Source: Cerrena zonata
Taxonomy: Eukaryota > Basidiomycota > Agaricomycetes > Polyporales > Cerrenaceae
Reading direction: 5' to 3'
Length of the DNA stretch: 64,000 nt
NCBI GenBank assembly: GCA_038087015.1
Contig: JASBNA010000019.1
Location: 558,001 to 622,000 of the forward strand
The notes under the pieces are model-generated. The model made no database searches and had not been told where the DNA came from. It saw only the letters and a list, made by a program, of their open reading frames with translations. This document shows, in pieces, positions 1-10,822 of this stretch. Within the stretch, counting starts at the first letter, position 1, and every line of letters starts with the position of its first letter. The position numbers and the translations under genes were made by a program.

Positions 1-462
1 CCCTCGGGCGTACCGCGCTCTGAGTGCGTGAGGATAACCAGGTACCCTAAACTGAAAGGCGTTGGGGCGAATACAAGGCAGGGATGAAGATCTTCACGCC
101 CGGCTAAGTAGTTGTTGATGTGGGTCCTTAGGGTAGGGGCCTCGCCTTCTTGACCCGGACCAGAGTGGTCCATGGAATCCGGAGGGGGGATGAATTCATG
201 ATTCAATGCGACACATAACTTGTCCCTCGCTATAGCAAGCGGGATACAGTAACCACCTACGAAGCGAAGATCCCAATCGGACTAATCATCGAGAGTCATT
301 ACTAAACGGATGATAATTGTCCGTAGGTATCAAACTTACTGGGGGCTGGTTCTCCATGATGGTAGGCTTGGGTTTGGATGTTGAACGTCTCTTAAGTTAC
401 GTTTAGACTTTACTCGCTGGTAGTAACGCTTCAATTTACCGATGTCTTCTTTTCCCAGGGTG
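1..462 (-). pseudogene. Diverged partial copy of the orphan gene at 2344-2933
   Basis: Bases 1-462 align without large gaps to about 2573-3017. Shared landmarks are the start of the segment, the EcoRI-like stretch near 190, the intron-like block near 300-350 and the conserved block ending in TTTTCCCAGG near 450. Read on the minus strand it would encode a shortened relative of the downstream protein (same RDKLC...LHPCL pattern), but the frame is not kept throughout and the window edge cuts it. It is probably a decayed tandem duplicate. I see no independent open gene here. Confidence 0.5.
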
Positions 463-2343
463 GCAACAGCCCAGAGTGTCGAAGAGCACAGGGATGGACG
501 GAAATGTTTGATGGCAAGAGAGAACGTTAGAAGGATCCAAGGGGTGCTCCGAGCACCAGGACGTTCGACAAGCACCTTGAAAAGGTTGCGGCCATCAACG
601 GTGTATGCGGTTCGTACTTAAGATATCTTCGTCGATCGCTTCCGCGTATACTCCCGGTCTACGAGAAGTTGCAAGCTATATGCGTTTAAATGATGAGATT
701 ATTCTACACAAAAATGATATAGTAAGTACTCACTGACATAAGACAACAGTCTCGCCCATCCTAGGCGCAATATTAATCACTAAGGGTAAGTCCGTTCCTA
801 GCACGGGATCCAGTACGTGTTGTGGTTGCAAATCCAAGTCTCGGGTATTAAATAGAGAGTATTTTTCACAAATAAGATCTTCAAGGTAGGATGCTTGAAC
901 GAGAGGGTCAACAGTGACAAGAGACCTCGAGGGAGAATGGCGTTAGGACTGCGGACGTGCTTCAAGTTCGTGCCGAGGGTATGCCGTCCCCATCCTCCCT
1001 ATAAATCAGAGGTTGAAAGTTCGCTAGACGCCACCAACGTTGCACTTGAGAGACATCGGCCTAGAGAGAACGTCCATCTTGACCAGCACATCTCAACACT
1101 ATTACCCTAATAAACGTCGCTTTGCGCCGCACCTCCTTCCTGTCTCTCAACTCTACCCCGTCAAGCGGATGGTTCAGACTGATGAGGCCGAACTGTAATG
1201 AGATGTCGTTGTATCGAGGGTCTGTTCTCGACCAGTGGTTTCCGATGTACCCTCTTGTACATATGATACTGCAGCTCTGCTATACCCTAGAATCGACATG
1301 ATCTACCTGGTGATTCGAGATTATAACTGAGATCCACGAACACCAAACCGCTCCTCGGCGTGGCCTTTTGTTTGGTTAACTCGATGAGCACAATCAAGCG
1401 GTGTAATGTGGCCCTTTCTCAGGAGACGCGGCTAGACTATAGGAAGGACCTCTCGCTGGCTAGCTGGCTAGGAACGACATCCTTTCGGTATGTTTTCTGT
1501 CGAAAAAAGGTCAGTTGTTGGATAAAGCCTACATGGTAATGATGTATCCACCGTTGCTACCTAGAGGAGCCAAGGCGATCGACGAGGCAATGAAAACTGT
1601 GAATGTCCCCCGGGATACCCATAAGGAAACTCTCAAGCAAAGCTCTCCAACCCGTGTTCGCGAGTTGTTCATGCGGTGTAACAAGGCCACCCGCGTGAGC
1701 TCTCATGCACCCACAAGCTCTCCCGTTTCATTTCATACTTCAAGTTCTGACGACACGGCTTTCCTGCTCTCCCTTGTTACCTTGGATCGTGTTTTGTTGC
1801 TGTGATTTGCATCGTGTTGTGCTTTTAGGCTTTTATTTCTTGAAATAATAATATCCTTCTCTCACCCAGATACTTTATTTCTCTTGCAATCTTCGAACGT
1901 ATCTACTATCTCAGCGAAGGAAACACAAGCAAGCGCTTCAATACTGATCAACCAATTTTACTCCCTATTTTATTAGACTTTCCTCTGCGATATTTCTGCC
2001 ACTCCATTTCGAATCGAGGGTAGCTCCAGTCATCTAGAACTTACTGTCTTGAATGGCTGCCTAACCGAATGGACCCGATAACGTGGCGTATAAAGACCAC
2101 CCGGCGACGATCTCATCTTTACCCAGCGTAATGTAGGGGGTCAATTCCGAAGAACAATGAGGGAGCCTGGTGGTGTGACTAGTTGTTTATAGTATAGACA
2201 ACTACCTCAACGCAACAAGTACTAAGTAATCCAGGGAGGCGACATGTGATAAGTACAAAATTCCACAAAAGTCAACATATGATTCGGGTCTGGCACGTTC
2301 ATCATCACATTACTACTCCACCAAATCAGAATAAGAGAGTAGC
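463..2343. other. No supported gene
   Basis: Only short ORFs without recognisable domains or convincing splice structure occur. One imperfect palindrome (about 2180-2204, arms TAGTTGT/ACAACTA with TATA repeats inside) could form a small hairpin. The ORF at 1515-1805 (96 codons) has no family resemblance I can name and no clear upstream signal, so I did not call it. Confidence 0.4.
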
Positions 2344-2933
2344 TCAACGACCCCTTGTGATAAACCTGGCTATGAACTCCTCGGTGGATGCAACTTTCTT
2401 GCAGAACATCGCTCGATCAGATGAAACTGTTGGAATTAGTCTTTCATCTGCCAAAGTATTATGATTCTTCCACATGCAGCGCCATGCTATATCTTCAGGA
2501 TCGAGTTTACCCTCCGACAAGAGAAACTCCTTGATCTTGAGGTCGTGTTCGTTTTCTTCTATGTTGCCACCGCCCTCGGGCTTATCGCGCTCTGAATGCG
2601 TGAGTATCACTAGGTACCACGGGGTATCAGGTGGTCGGGGTGTGGCGAATGTAAGACAGGGATGAAGATCTTTGCGCTGTTTGGCTAGGTAGTTGTTGAG
2701 ATGGGCAGCTAGTATAAAGCCCTCCTCATCTTCACCCACACCACAGTAATCCCTGGCGTATTCAGGGGGGTCGAATTCGTGATCCAACGCAATACATAAT
2801 TTGTCTCTCACTGTGGAGAGCGGGATCCAGTAACCACCTATGAAATAATAGGCCCGTTCGGACTAATCATGGTGAGTTGTTACTAGACAAAATTATCCAT
2901 AGGTGTCAAACTTACTGGGGGCTCGTACTCCAT
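2344..2933 (-). CDS. Orphan hypothetical protein, main exon 2344 to about 2835
   Basis: I do not recognise this protein. The main exon encodes about 155-165 residues of mixed charge (RDKLC near the start, an acidic GEDEEG stretch, a Glu-rich centre, C-terminal FIARFITRGR). Upstream, an in-frame GYWIPLSTV segment follows a TTTCATAG acceptor at about 2837. A short first exon beginning at ATG 2933 (MEYEPP, donor GTAAGT) is likely, although its phase does not join cleanly, so the start is uncertain. The upstream degenerate copy at 1-462 preserves the same donor and acceptor, which supports a real spliced gene. No signal peptide or membrane segment is visible. It is divergent to the next gene. Confidence 0.5.
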
Positions 2934-3177
2934 GATGGTAGGCTTGGGTTTAGATGTCACCAAGATAGTTATGGACGTTGGACGACTCTTAAGTTACCGA
3001 TGTCTTCTTTTCCCAGGTGTAGCGATTGTGCTTCTCAACTCGCAATACCCAATCTTGATTCTATATCGTCAGACTCTCAATCAAGTCAGTTTCAATTCAA
3101 TGTGTAACATACTGTGTTGATATGGCATATAGGTCTACTGACTATAGGGCTGCAGTGGGCCTAAGAGACCCTTCGAT

Positions 3178-5343
3178 ATGCCAGTGGTGTGTCAGACTCG
3201 GCGATCAGACGTAAGCTCAGCTTGTGTTTACCTCTGTACGTAACTATTAGTACTCGCGGTCAACGTTGCAAGTTGCAACAGTCTCGGCTTGATGTCTCTT
3301 GTCTCCGACTAACTTGGAAACTTGAAAATATCACTCAAATTGTACGCCGGGCTATGCCTCAAGAGGAAACACCTAGTGGCATACTGAACCGTATATCATC
3401 TAAAGCAACTGACAGCATCTTAAGAAATGCGCTAGAGAAGAACCTGTATCCCGTGCTTGATCAACTGTCACCTACTAGTAAACCCCGGTCGCAGATCATC
3501 AGAAGTCTCAGAATTGTTGAACGGGATGCCTTGGCTGCCGCGGAATTGTTGGAACTCATTAACTATGACGTCCACGAGAAGAGCTTGAACGAACAGGTCA
3601 AAGCTCTAGAACGGGACTGCCAACAGGATTGGCACGATGGGTATGAGAAGCAAGGTAAAGATTGCGAGCCTTGTGATGATCTAATAGTCCGTACTGATCT
3701 AGCGAATAGCGGAGATGATGATGAAAATCTCAAAAGAGGTGCTCCGGTGGCTACCTAACCTATGGCAGGTTGGCGTAGAGAGAGGATTAGAAATTCAGTC
3801 GGTGCAGAAATGTTTGATCTTGTGCACGACTATTATCAAGCAGGTTGCACGATGCAGATCCCGGTGAGTCCATATGACGATGGCAGGTGTCCTTCGAGGT
3901 AGCTAACTGATTTCGTTTACTGGACTAGGACTGAGTTCGGTGAGCTAGACTTCAGCATAACTATCTATAATACCGATGGGAATGTGGTATACGAGGATCG
4001 CCGATACATCCTACAATCCATTGCATGGGTATGGAAGGAGTTGCTCGTCTCGGTTATCTCCAAGAACGGGTCGTCTGGTGATATTCTAGCGAACATTAAT
4101 CGCTTGGAGCTTAAGGAGAAGGTTTACGACTACTTACAAAAGGGAGATGGTAAGGAGCCGATTTCGAATTGAATTAGACTACGTGGCTCATTTCTTTCGA
4201 TTGGGTTAGAGGAGACGCGACCTGACGGACGTCATTATTGGGACGCACACTGGAGTGAAAATATGAAAGCAGTCGCTATTGCATTACTGGATGAAAGGCA
4301 CCAGGATCGTATCAAGGCTTTCGAAAAGTACTTCAACTTCACATTGTATCAACAGATTCTCAGCGAGGATCCAACTCTGAAAGATCATCTGCTCCAGGTT
4401 ACTCGCAGACAGATGTTTCAGGACAAACGACTCATGGTTTCTAGCGACTACCAAAGAGCTGCAGAGATCTTCAAAGCCGAGTCACCTGACGATCTCCTTA
4501 ACCTTTACGACGCTCTTCCGGGGCACATGAACACCGTGGAAACCAAGAAGATCATCTTCAACGCCTTCGCCGAAAGTGACATACCTGCACTTCGTGCAAA
4601 GGCTTTGGAATTGATCGAGTCGGGACTGAAAGGAGCCAAAAGGCGTGTCAACGATGAGGTCGAGATAGCTTTCCCTTATTTTGGTGACGCGTATGACTGG
4701 CTTGAGATGATGATCGACGATGGCAAGTTTACTATCAAAGCACCGGGAGATCGGAAGAGTCGTGATCCAGCTATCAGAAACGCGATTGCAAGAAGGGAGA
4801 AGATGCTTGAAAAGTTTGCGGAGAAGGCAATAGGAGACCCCGAACGAGAATGGGAAGATCCCATGGATGGCTACAATTCCGACGACAGTGGCTATAGAAA
4901 TCGGAAACAGAGGGCGGCACCGGACTTGAAGGAGGGGATTCTCTACTGGTTAGAGGTGTTAGGTAACTGGAAGAGTAGAGAGGAGGCGGAAAGGGTGTGG
5001 GATCAAGTGAAAGAGGAAAATACGGAAGATGATGGGGTTGGGGATTACTTGTTCGATGTTGACGGTCTTGCGGACCACTTGGCTACTGTGTGAGTCCCAT
5101 AGAGTGACTATAGCTCCTAAAACGTCCTATCATTGATCTACTAACTGTCCTTGTAGGTGCGATTGGTCGTACCGTCATAACGGCGTTAAGCAACACGTCG
5201 CTGACGGACTGCGAGCGATGTATAAGATCTTTACCTGCGAAAGTATTGCAAAACTGGATCAAAAGGGGTACATACCGAAGACTAGAAGCGCAGGCCCAGG
5301 CTATAACATGATTTCCATCAGATCCATGCCTAAATTCGACTAG
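3178..5343 (+). CDS. Orphan multi-exon protein, intact paralogue of the pseudogene at 60417-62515
   Basis: Function unknown. Comparison with the inverted copy at the far end of the window fixes the exons: about 3354-3654, 3710-3863, 3929-4149, 4210-5089 and 5157-5343, giving a 581-codon frame from ATG 3354. The paralogue has an extra short 5' exon; the equivalent here could be ATG 3178 to 3210. Conserved blocks between copies are NLYPVLDQLSP, YDVHEKSLN, EVLRWLPNLWQVG, a stretch ending ELLVSV, AYDWLE with a DGKFTI tail, GILYWLEVLGNWK and DGLRAMYK. The protein is alpha-helical, charged and Trp/Leu-rich, with no signal peptide or membrane segment. Intron 4210-flanking and terminal introns are 55-67 bases with normal GT-AG ends and CTAAC-like branch points. 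It may be an undescribed fungal family. Confidence 0.75.
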
Positions 5344-8185
5344 AAGTACAAATATACATTCAATGTCAATTTGCTTGATGCTGCTACATCGAACGCCGCG
5401 TGGATGACTGATACAATGTACAATACTCTATACGACGGCGGTCTCAGTAGGAAATCTGTCTCTGGATTATTTTTGATTAAGAGCCGAGCTCAATAAGTTT
5501 CTTTCCATATCCTGCACAAATTGTCGCCTGCACCCATTCTACAGCACCTTCCTATTCTGGAAAGCACAGTCTTAACCGTTTTGCCGCATGCTCTCGACCG
5601 TTGGAAAACGCTCCCTCATTGTCCTCCATCAACGGGTATCCTCTCATCTTAGAGTTTCATGAGCACCGCAATCTCGCGATGAGACGGACGGCGTCCTGCA
5701 GACTTCAAGCGATCACCGTAGCTTTTCCGTATACCACGATTGTCATCGAAAGTCGCGCTGGCTGGGAACAAGGATGCAGTACTGACCTGTATATGCTCTT
5801 CAAACTATTGATATTGTTCAAAGTCTGATATGTCTTGGCATGTGGGTCGGACGTATTCTTCTCGGTGAAATATCCTGGGGTATGTGCTGGTATGTGCTCC
5901 CGATTTGCTAGTGAATAACGTTATGTGGACTAAGTATTTTTCCTAGTCAGAGAACGGAAGAAACCACGCTATTGGAATTCCGTCCGCTCATCCTAGGCGA
6001 GCGATCGATTTTAGTGGATGACTTTCCATAAGCCTTCTATCCTATTTTGGGCTCTAAATCCTATTTCTAACTACATATATGGAAGTTAATCAGCGGGAGT
6101 TGCTCTAAATTTCGGGATTAGCGACGAGGCTGAGTCTCAAACTTCTATTCGGCATCATCGGCGAATGCATGCCGGGAAGCCAGAGCGTCTGAGGGCCAGT
6201 TCTCATTTCAAATTACAGGCGCCTTTCCTATCCGGGAGAGAGCCGTCTAGCATAGACGGTTACATCTACAAAGGGGGTACCCCCTCCCTCTGTAGATTTG
6301 GCGTTCTATTTCTAAATTCCCGCTCCCAATTAGGAAGGTCACTTTCCACCTGTGTCAAATATGTCAGGGCAACATAGTTTCAGCTCTACATGAGGCGCTT
6401 TATATCTTAATATACCTTTTTAATGTATGAGAAATATTTCCGTAGGTTAAATGTTATGTTTAAGGGTAAAAAATCGCAATCATGTAATGTTTCGTGTGGA
6501 ACACTTATTGTTCAATAAGGTTACCTTATTCCGTTGTGCCATCCCTAGGCAATGAAGAAAAATGATAGAGACTCCACCTCTTGTTGAGGAAAATTGTGGT
6601 AGTACTTTTGCGACTTTGTCTTTCGTAACGTATATAGGCTTAGGTAGCCTCACACACGGCGGTTACTTACACGCGCACGCTGAAGTTCTCACCTTGGTCA
6701 ACGATGCTTGAATGGAGTAGAAAAGTGGCATATTTTACTTCATGATTATCTTTCCCGTGCCGCCCTTAGTTCCCCAAAGCCGAAAGTCGTATGTGAACTC
6801 GCAGCTTCACCTAGCATTTACCTATGCTGCCGTTGATTTCAATTTGAAGAGCGGTTGAACGTTATCTAATCTAATCACGGTAGTGCTGTGCAACGTGCGG
6901 GTAATCGGTCCGTTCAGCGCCGGAGCTGCTCCAAAGATGCCTGTAAAGTGAGCCCCAAAGCCACTGACCTCTGGCCTTCGTTATGGGCTTTCAATGAGTG
7001 TATATCAACAAAACAAAAGCATATATCTCATATCACGGTCAAAACATTGCTTAATATGCACCCTTCCCTTTACCATGGCCGAAGTTACAATATGCTGAGT
7101 CAGCATACCAACACTCCAAGTAAGGGAAATCTAGATCTAAACTCCGAATCATTGTCCGATTTACAGCTAGAAATCTAGAACTAGAATAGAACGCTTATGG
7201 AAAGTCATCCAGTCTTGGTTTGACCCCATTCCTGATCCCGCTGTAGGTATCAGCTGGCTCTGTCCTACTGCGTAAATGACGTGGAACAATGCTTGGATGG
7301 GCCGAGAAGCCAATCTCTCATGTCACCATATCGCAAAGGTTGGCGATCGTACTTATCGTGACTTATTTGTGACCCTTGTTGTATACCAATCTGTCATCGA
7401 AGCCGATTTGCTTCTATACCGTGCTTCGGTCTCACTATTAAAGCGCAGAGAGAGGATCCGCCTGTGCGTCTATCAACCTTCATTTTCTGAGACAACTCAC
7501 ACGCCAAACTCACTGAGAGTTGGGCCAAATTTGGACCAAAAGTCCAGCGTAGAAGAATCTCCAATTGCCGACTCATAAACCATCTTAGCTCGCATGCGGG
7601 ATAAGCTGCTCTTTAGGTTGCCAAACAGCGTCTCGTGCCTACATGTGCTCTATTTGACTTGCGTTTCTTCTAACTTCTGCGAACAACGGTCCACCCTACT
7701 CCCGGTTCCATGTTGGCACCGTGGCATGCCGATGGCACCTCTATGGCGCTCAAAGTCCTCAACGAAACTTCACTGTTTTACCCTTCGTCAGAGTCCTGCG
7801 GCAATCCTCAGCAGGAAAACAATAACGCCGTGATGGATGTGGTTCGGAAGAATGACCAATGCAACTTGATTTCCCGAAAAAGGTTTTTCATGAACTTAGA
7901 AAGTTTCCAGAGCATCTAGGCACGGAGCGGTAGCTGATCTCCACGGCATCTAACGAAATTTGAGGCTCGCTTCCAAACCAATCCCCTGAACTTCAAACCT
8001 TCTCGAGCGTTTACAGATTCAAGCTGAGGGTATAATATGTCGTTCCCTACGTCGCGTGAGTACTTGCTAAGCAGTCCCTCCACAAGTTCCCCGCGTCCCC
8101 CGCTTCTTCCAACCTGTACGCCTCCGCCAAGCTGTATTGCTGGTTCTACGACCAACGGTAACCTGACACTCACCTTGTTCAAAAA
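5344..8185. other. Long intergenic stretch, no supported gene
   Basis: About 2.8 kb with only short overlapping ORFs on both strands and no domain I recognise. Two adjacent hairpins occur: 6243-6259 (CCGTCTA-GCA-TAGACGG) and 6264-6297 (ATCTACA...TGTAGAT enclosing a perfect GGGGGTACCCCC palindrome). They might mark remnants of a small mobile element, but I found no flanking inverted termini. Confidence 0.4.
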
Positions 8186-10077
8186 ATGGATCCAAGTGCG
8201 GCTGCTCGAACACTTCCCATTGCCGAGATCTTGGGAGGTTTCATAACTGTGATTGGTTTAGGTTTAGTGTATGTTCATCTCCCTAGACTCTTCAAAGCCG
8301 TGTTTATGAACGCTTAACTGGCATCTCTACAGCGCATATGGAGTCAGCGTAGCCCAGGCATACGTTTACATGCTGAACTGTGAGGGTGATCCGATCTGGA
8401 TGAAGATTTTAGTGGCTGTTGTTGTGTACGTGGTGGCGTTGTGTTCTATTGTATATCCTCGGCTAAGCACCATTACTTGTAGACTTCTAGAAACGAGTCA
8501 CACTGCAATCCTGTTCCGGGAACTTTGGAATTATACTATCGATGCCATTGTCAATCCTCTGGTTATTGGTCACATTGATTGGTGCGACCCATTACTTCTA
8601 CTATTAACGTTCATCGACCTAACATTATCATTGTAGGAGTATCGGAGTATGTCGTTCATTGCATTGACGCAAGTATCCACTAATCTCGTGAATTATAGGT
8701 GACTCTCTTCCTATCGGTAAGCATGTTTTAGAGTGTGTTTAGCCTGTGGCATGATACTGAATAGTATGTTATCAGAGTGCAATAGCTACCTTAGTCGAGG
8801 CGTGCGTTCACCTATGTTTCGGCGGTATTCCTATGTTACTAACTCTTGGCTCATATTAGATTTTATATTCGTCGTCTATGGATTCGTAAGTAAATGTTTG
8901 AGCCGTCTTCACTGAAAAGTTTGGAGCTAAATCCTCTTCCATAGTGGGCAGGCACTGGCTGCTTCCCACTTTCACGGTACGTTTATATAAACAACACCGA
9001 TAAAGCTCGATTTTAACCCCGGATTGTATCAAGAGTATGCTCTTAGTTGCTCGCTTCAGTATTCATTTGGGTAAGAATCATCTTTTATTTTCGAGACGCA
9101 GTAGGACTAACACATTGTTGTATTTTAGCTGTCAGCGTCGAGACGTGAATATTTTTGGGCTCAGCAGTCGCTTCTATTGTTCTAATGTCTTCTCATGATA
9201 GGTTCTTCTTCCCCACATGGACTGACTTCCATGAGAAGCCGACACTCAATGTGAGAATTTCATTTAAGTCTTCGACCTTTCTCACTCACACAATCGTCTC
9301 CCAGGCTTTGGTGAAAACGATCTTATCTCTCGAAGCAGCCATCGATGCCATAATCGCAATATCCATGGTGTGGTTCTTGCGACGCCGAAGTGACACATAC
9401 ACTGGGTATGAATTCAAATTTCCCAGGTGCTTCCTAAACTCCAGCTAATTTAATGTTCGTAGAACAACAGGTATCATTACTTGGATGATGGTGTACATCG
9501 TTCACAGTGGTCTTATTCTCATGTATGTTCTTTCATTTCCGAACTTCCGAGCTTCGCCCATAACCTGATACCACGGTATGACAGGGCCACTTCATTAACT
9601 ATGGTCATTACGGTAAGCATTTGAGTACCTTGCGAAAGACGTTATCTTGACATTGCCAATTGTAGTTCGAAACCATGGCAAACAGTCTCACATTTGCCGG
9701 TTTTATAGCGGTCATTGGGAAGCGTAAGTTCTAATCCTGGTCTCATTACTTCCACCCGTTGACCCGATCTCCCACCGAAAGTTTATGCAAACTCATTGCT
9801 GGGAACGTAAGTTTTCTATTTGCTTTCCCTGTCAAACTTGACAGCACGTTAACGCTCATTATGTCCGCTACGCAGCCTTAACACAAGGCAGATCTTCCGG
9901 TCAAAGAAGACTGACATCATTATTACTCCCGAGGCAACTGGTACCGAGCTATCGAGCTTCCGACGAGGAGGGCTCCAATCGCAAAATGGAACGTTCACTA
10001 GCGGCCACGCACCGATGCAAGTTCGTGTTGACATTACGCGTGATACCAGTAGCATGTCAGATAAGCATGTGGTATGA
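8186..10077 (+). CDS. DUF6534-type seven-helix membrane protein
   Basis: The start is ATG 8186 (MDPSAAARTLPIAEILGG). The order of motifs follows the agaricomycete DUF6534 family: first helix, then after an intron AYGVSVAQAYVYM with a charged DPIWMK turn, then LLETSHTAILF, a helix ending in IDWSIGVTLFLS, then SLEAAIDAIIAIS and FLRRRSDTYTG, then TTGIITWMMVYIVHSG, then FETMANSLTFAGF, and the family's VYANSLLG / LNTRQ signature near the C terminus. A polar tail follows and ends in KHVV at TGA 10075-10077. At least eight small introns break the gene. Exons between about 8700 and 9250 (middle helices) could not be joined with confidence, so a lesion there is possible. Function is unknown; it is predicted to sit in a cellular membrane. 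A paralogue is at 29821-31545. Confidence 0.75.
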
Positions 10078-10822
10078 ACCATTTCATATTTCTAAGCACG
10101 CTTTCCAGCTGACTAGTGATTGGCTCTAGCCTCATGACTTGAAGGAAGAAGTGTGAATTCGAGAAGAGTTCATCCTTATAATTGTCGTCGCCTTTTCGAC
10201 TTTAAGGTGCACCTTATTATCTTACCTTATTCTGATTATTTGTAGGTTTTACTTGTAGAAACGTACCCTCGTTTTAGTTTCGCTCGTTGAATAAAGTCAA
10301 CCGTTCCGGTGCTACTGGCTGTAATTGGTGAGGCTGATAATCGGGTATGCGCATGTAGTGAGATGGAGAGACCTTTCTCAGTACATGCTCGACTTCTCAA
10401 ATAGATCATGATACTGACTGCATCATTATTATCAGAAGTACTAAATTCGAAATAAAATATAGAAAGCAGATACCGCCAGCCCTGTCAAATGGTCTGCAAA
10501 TACTACGCCCTTCATCTCGGCGACAGGTTGTATCAAGGTCCGGAGTCGATTGTCGTACATCACGCTCTTATTGTAATGGGTGTTACCGATATGCCCATAT
10601 AATCCATAGGTATGTGTAGCCTCTGGTCCAACGACGTTCCTAGCATGTGTTTGCTACTGTGCTCAGCCACCTCGTATCCCCATTTAGAAATCTTGGGATT
10701 CCCCTCGCTTTATCAGCGTTATCCATCAATACTAGAGGTGTATTAGGTTCGGACGCAATATTATATAGACAGCTATCCCAGTACTTGCTCACCCATCGGC
10801 AACCTCTTCAACGAAATCAACT
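10078..10822. other. Intergenic, no supported gene
   Basis: Three-prime flank of the DUF6534-type gene and presumed promoter of the next gene. I see no RNA gene or repeat. Small ORFs here lack recognisable features. Confidence 0.4.

Noticed and set aside
1515..1805. 96-codon plus-strand ORF
   Set aside because: No recognisable motif, no introns or paralogue supporting it.
9849..10082. Minus-strand ORF at the end of the first DUF6534-type gene
   Set aside because: Antisense to the conserved terminal exon, which has the family signature.
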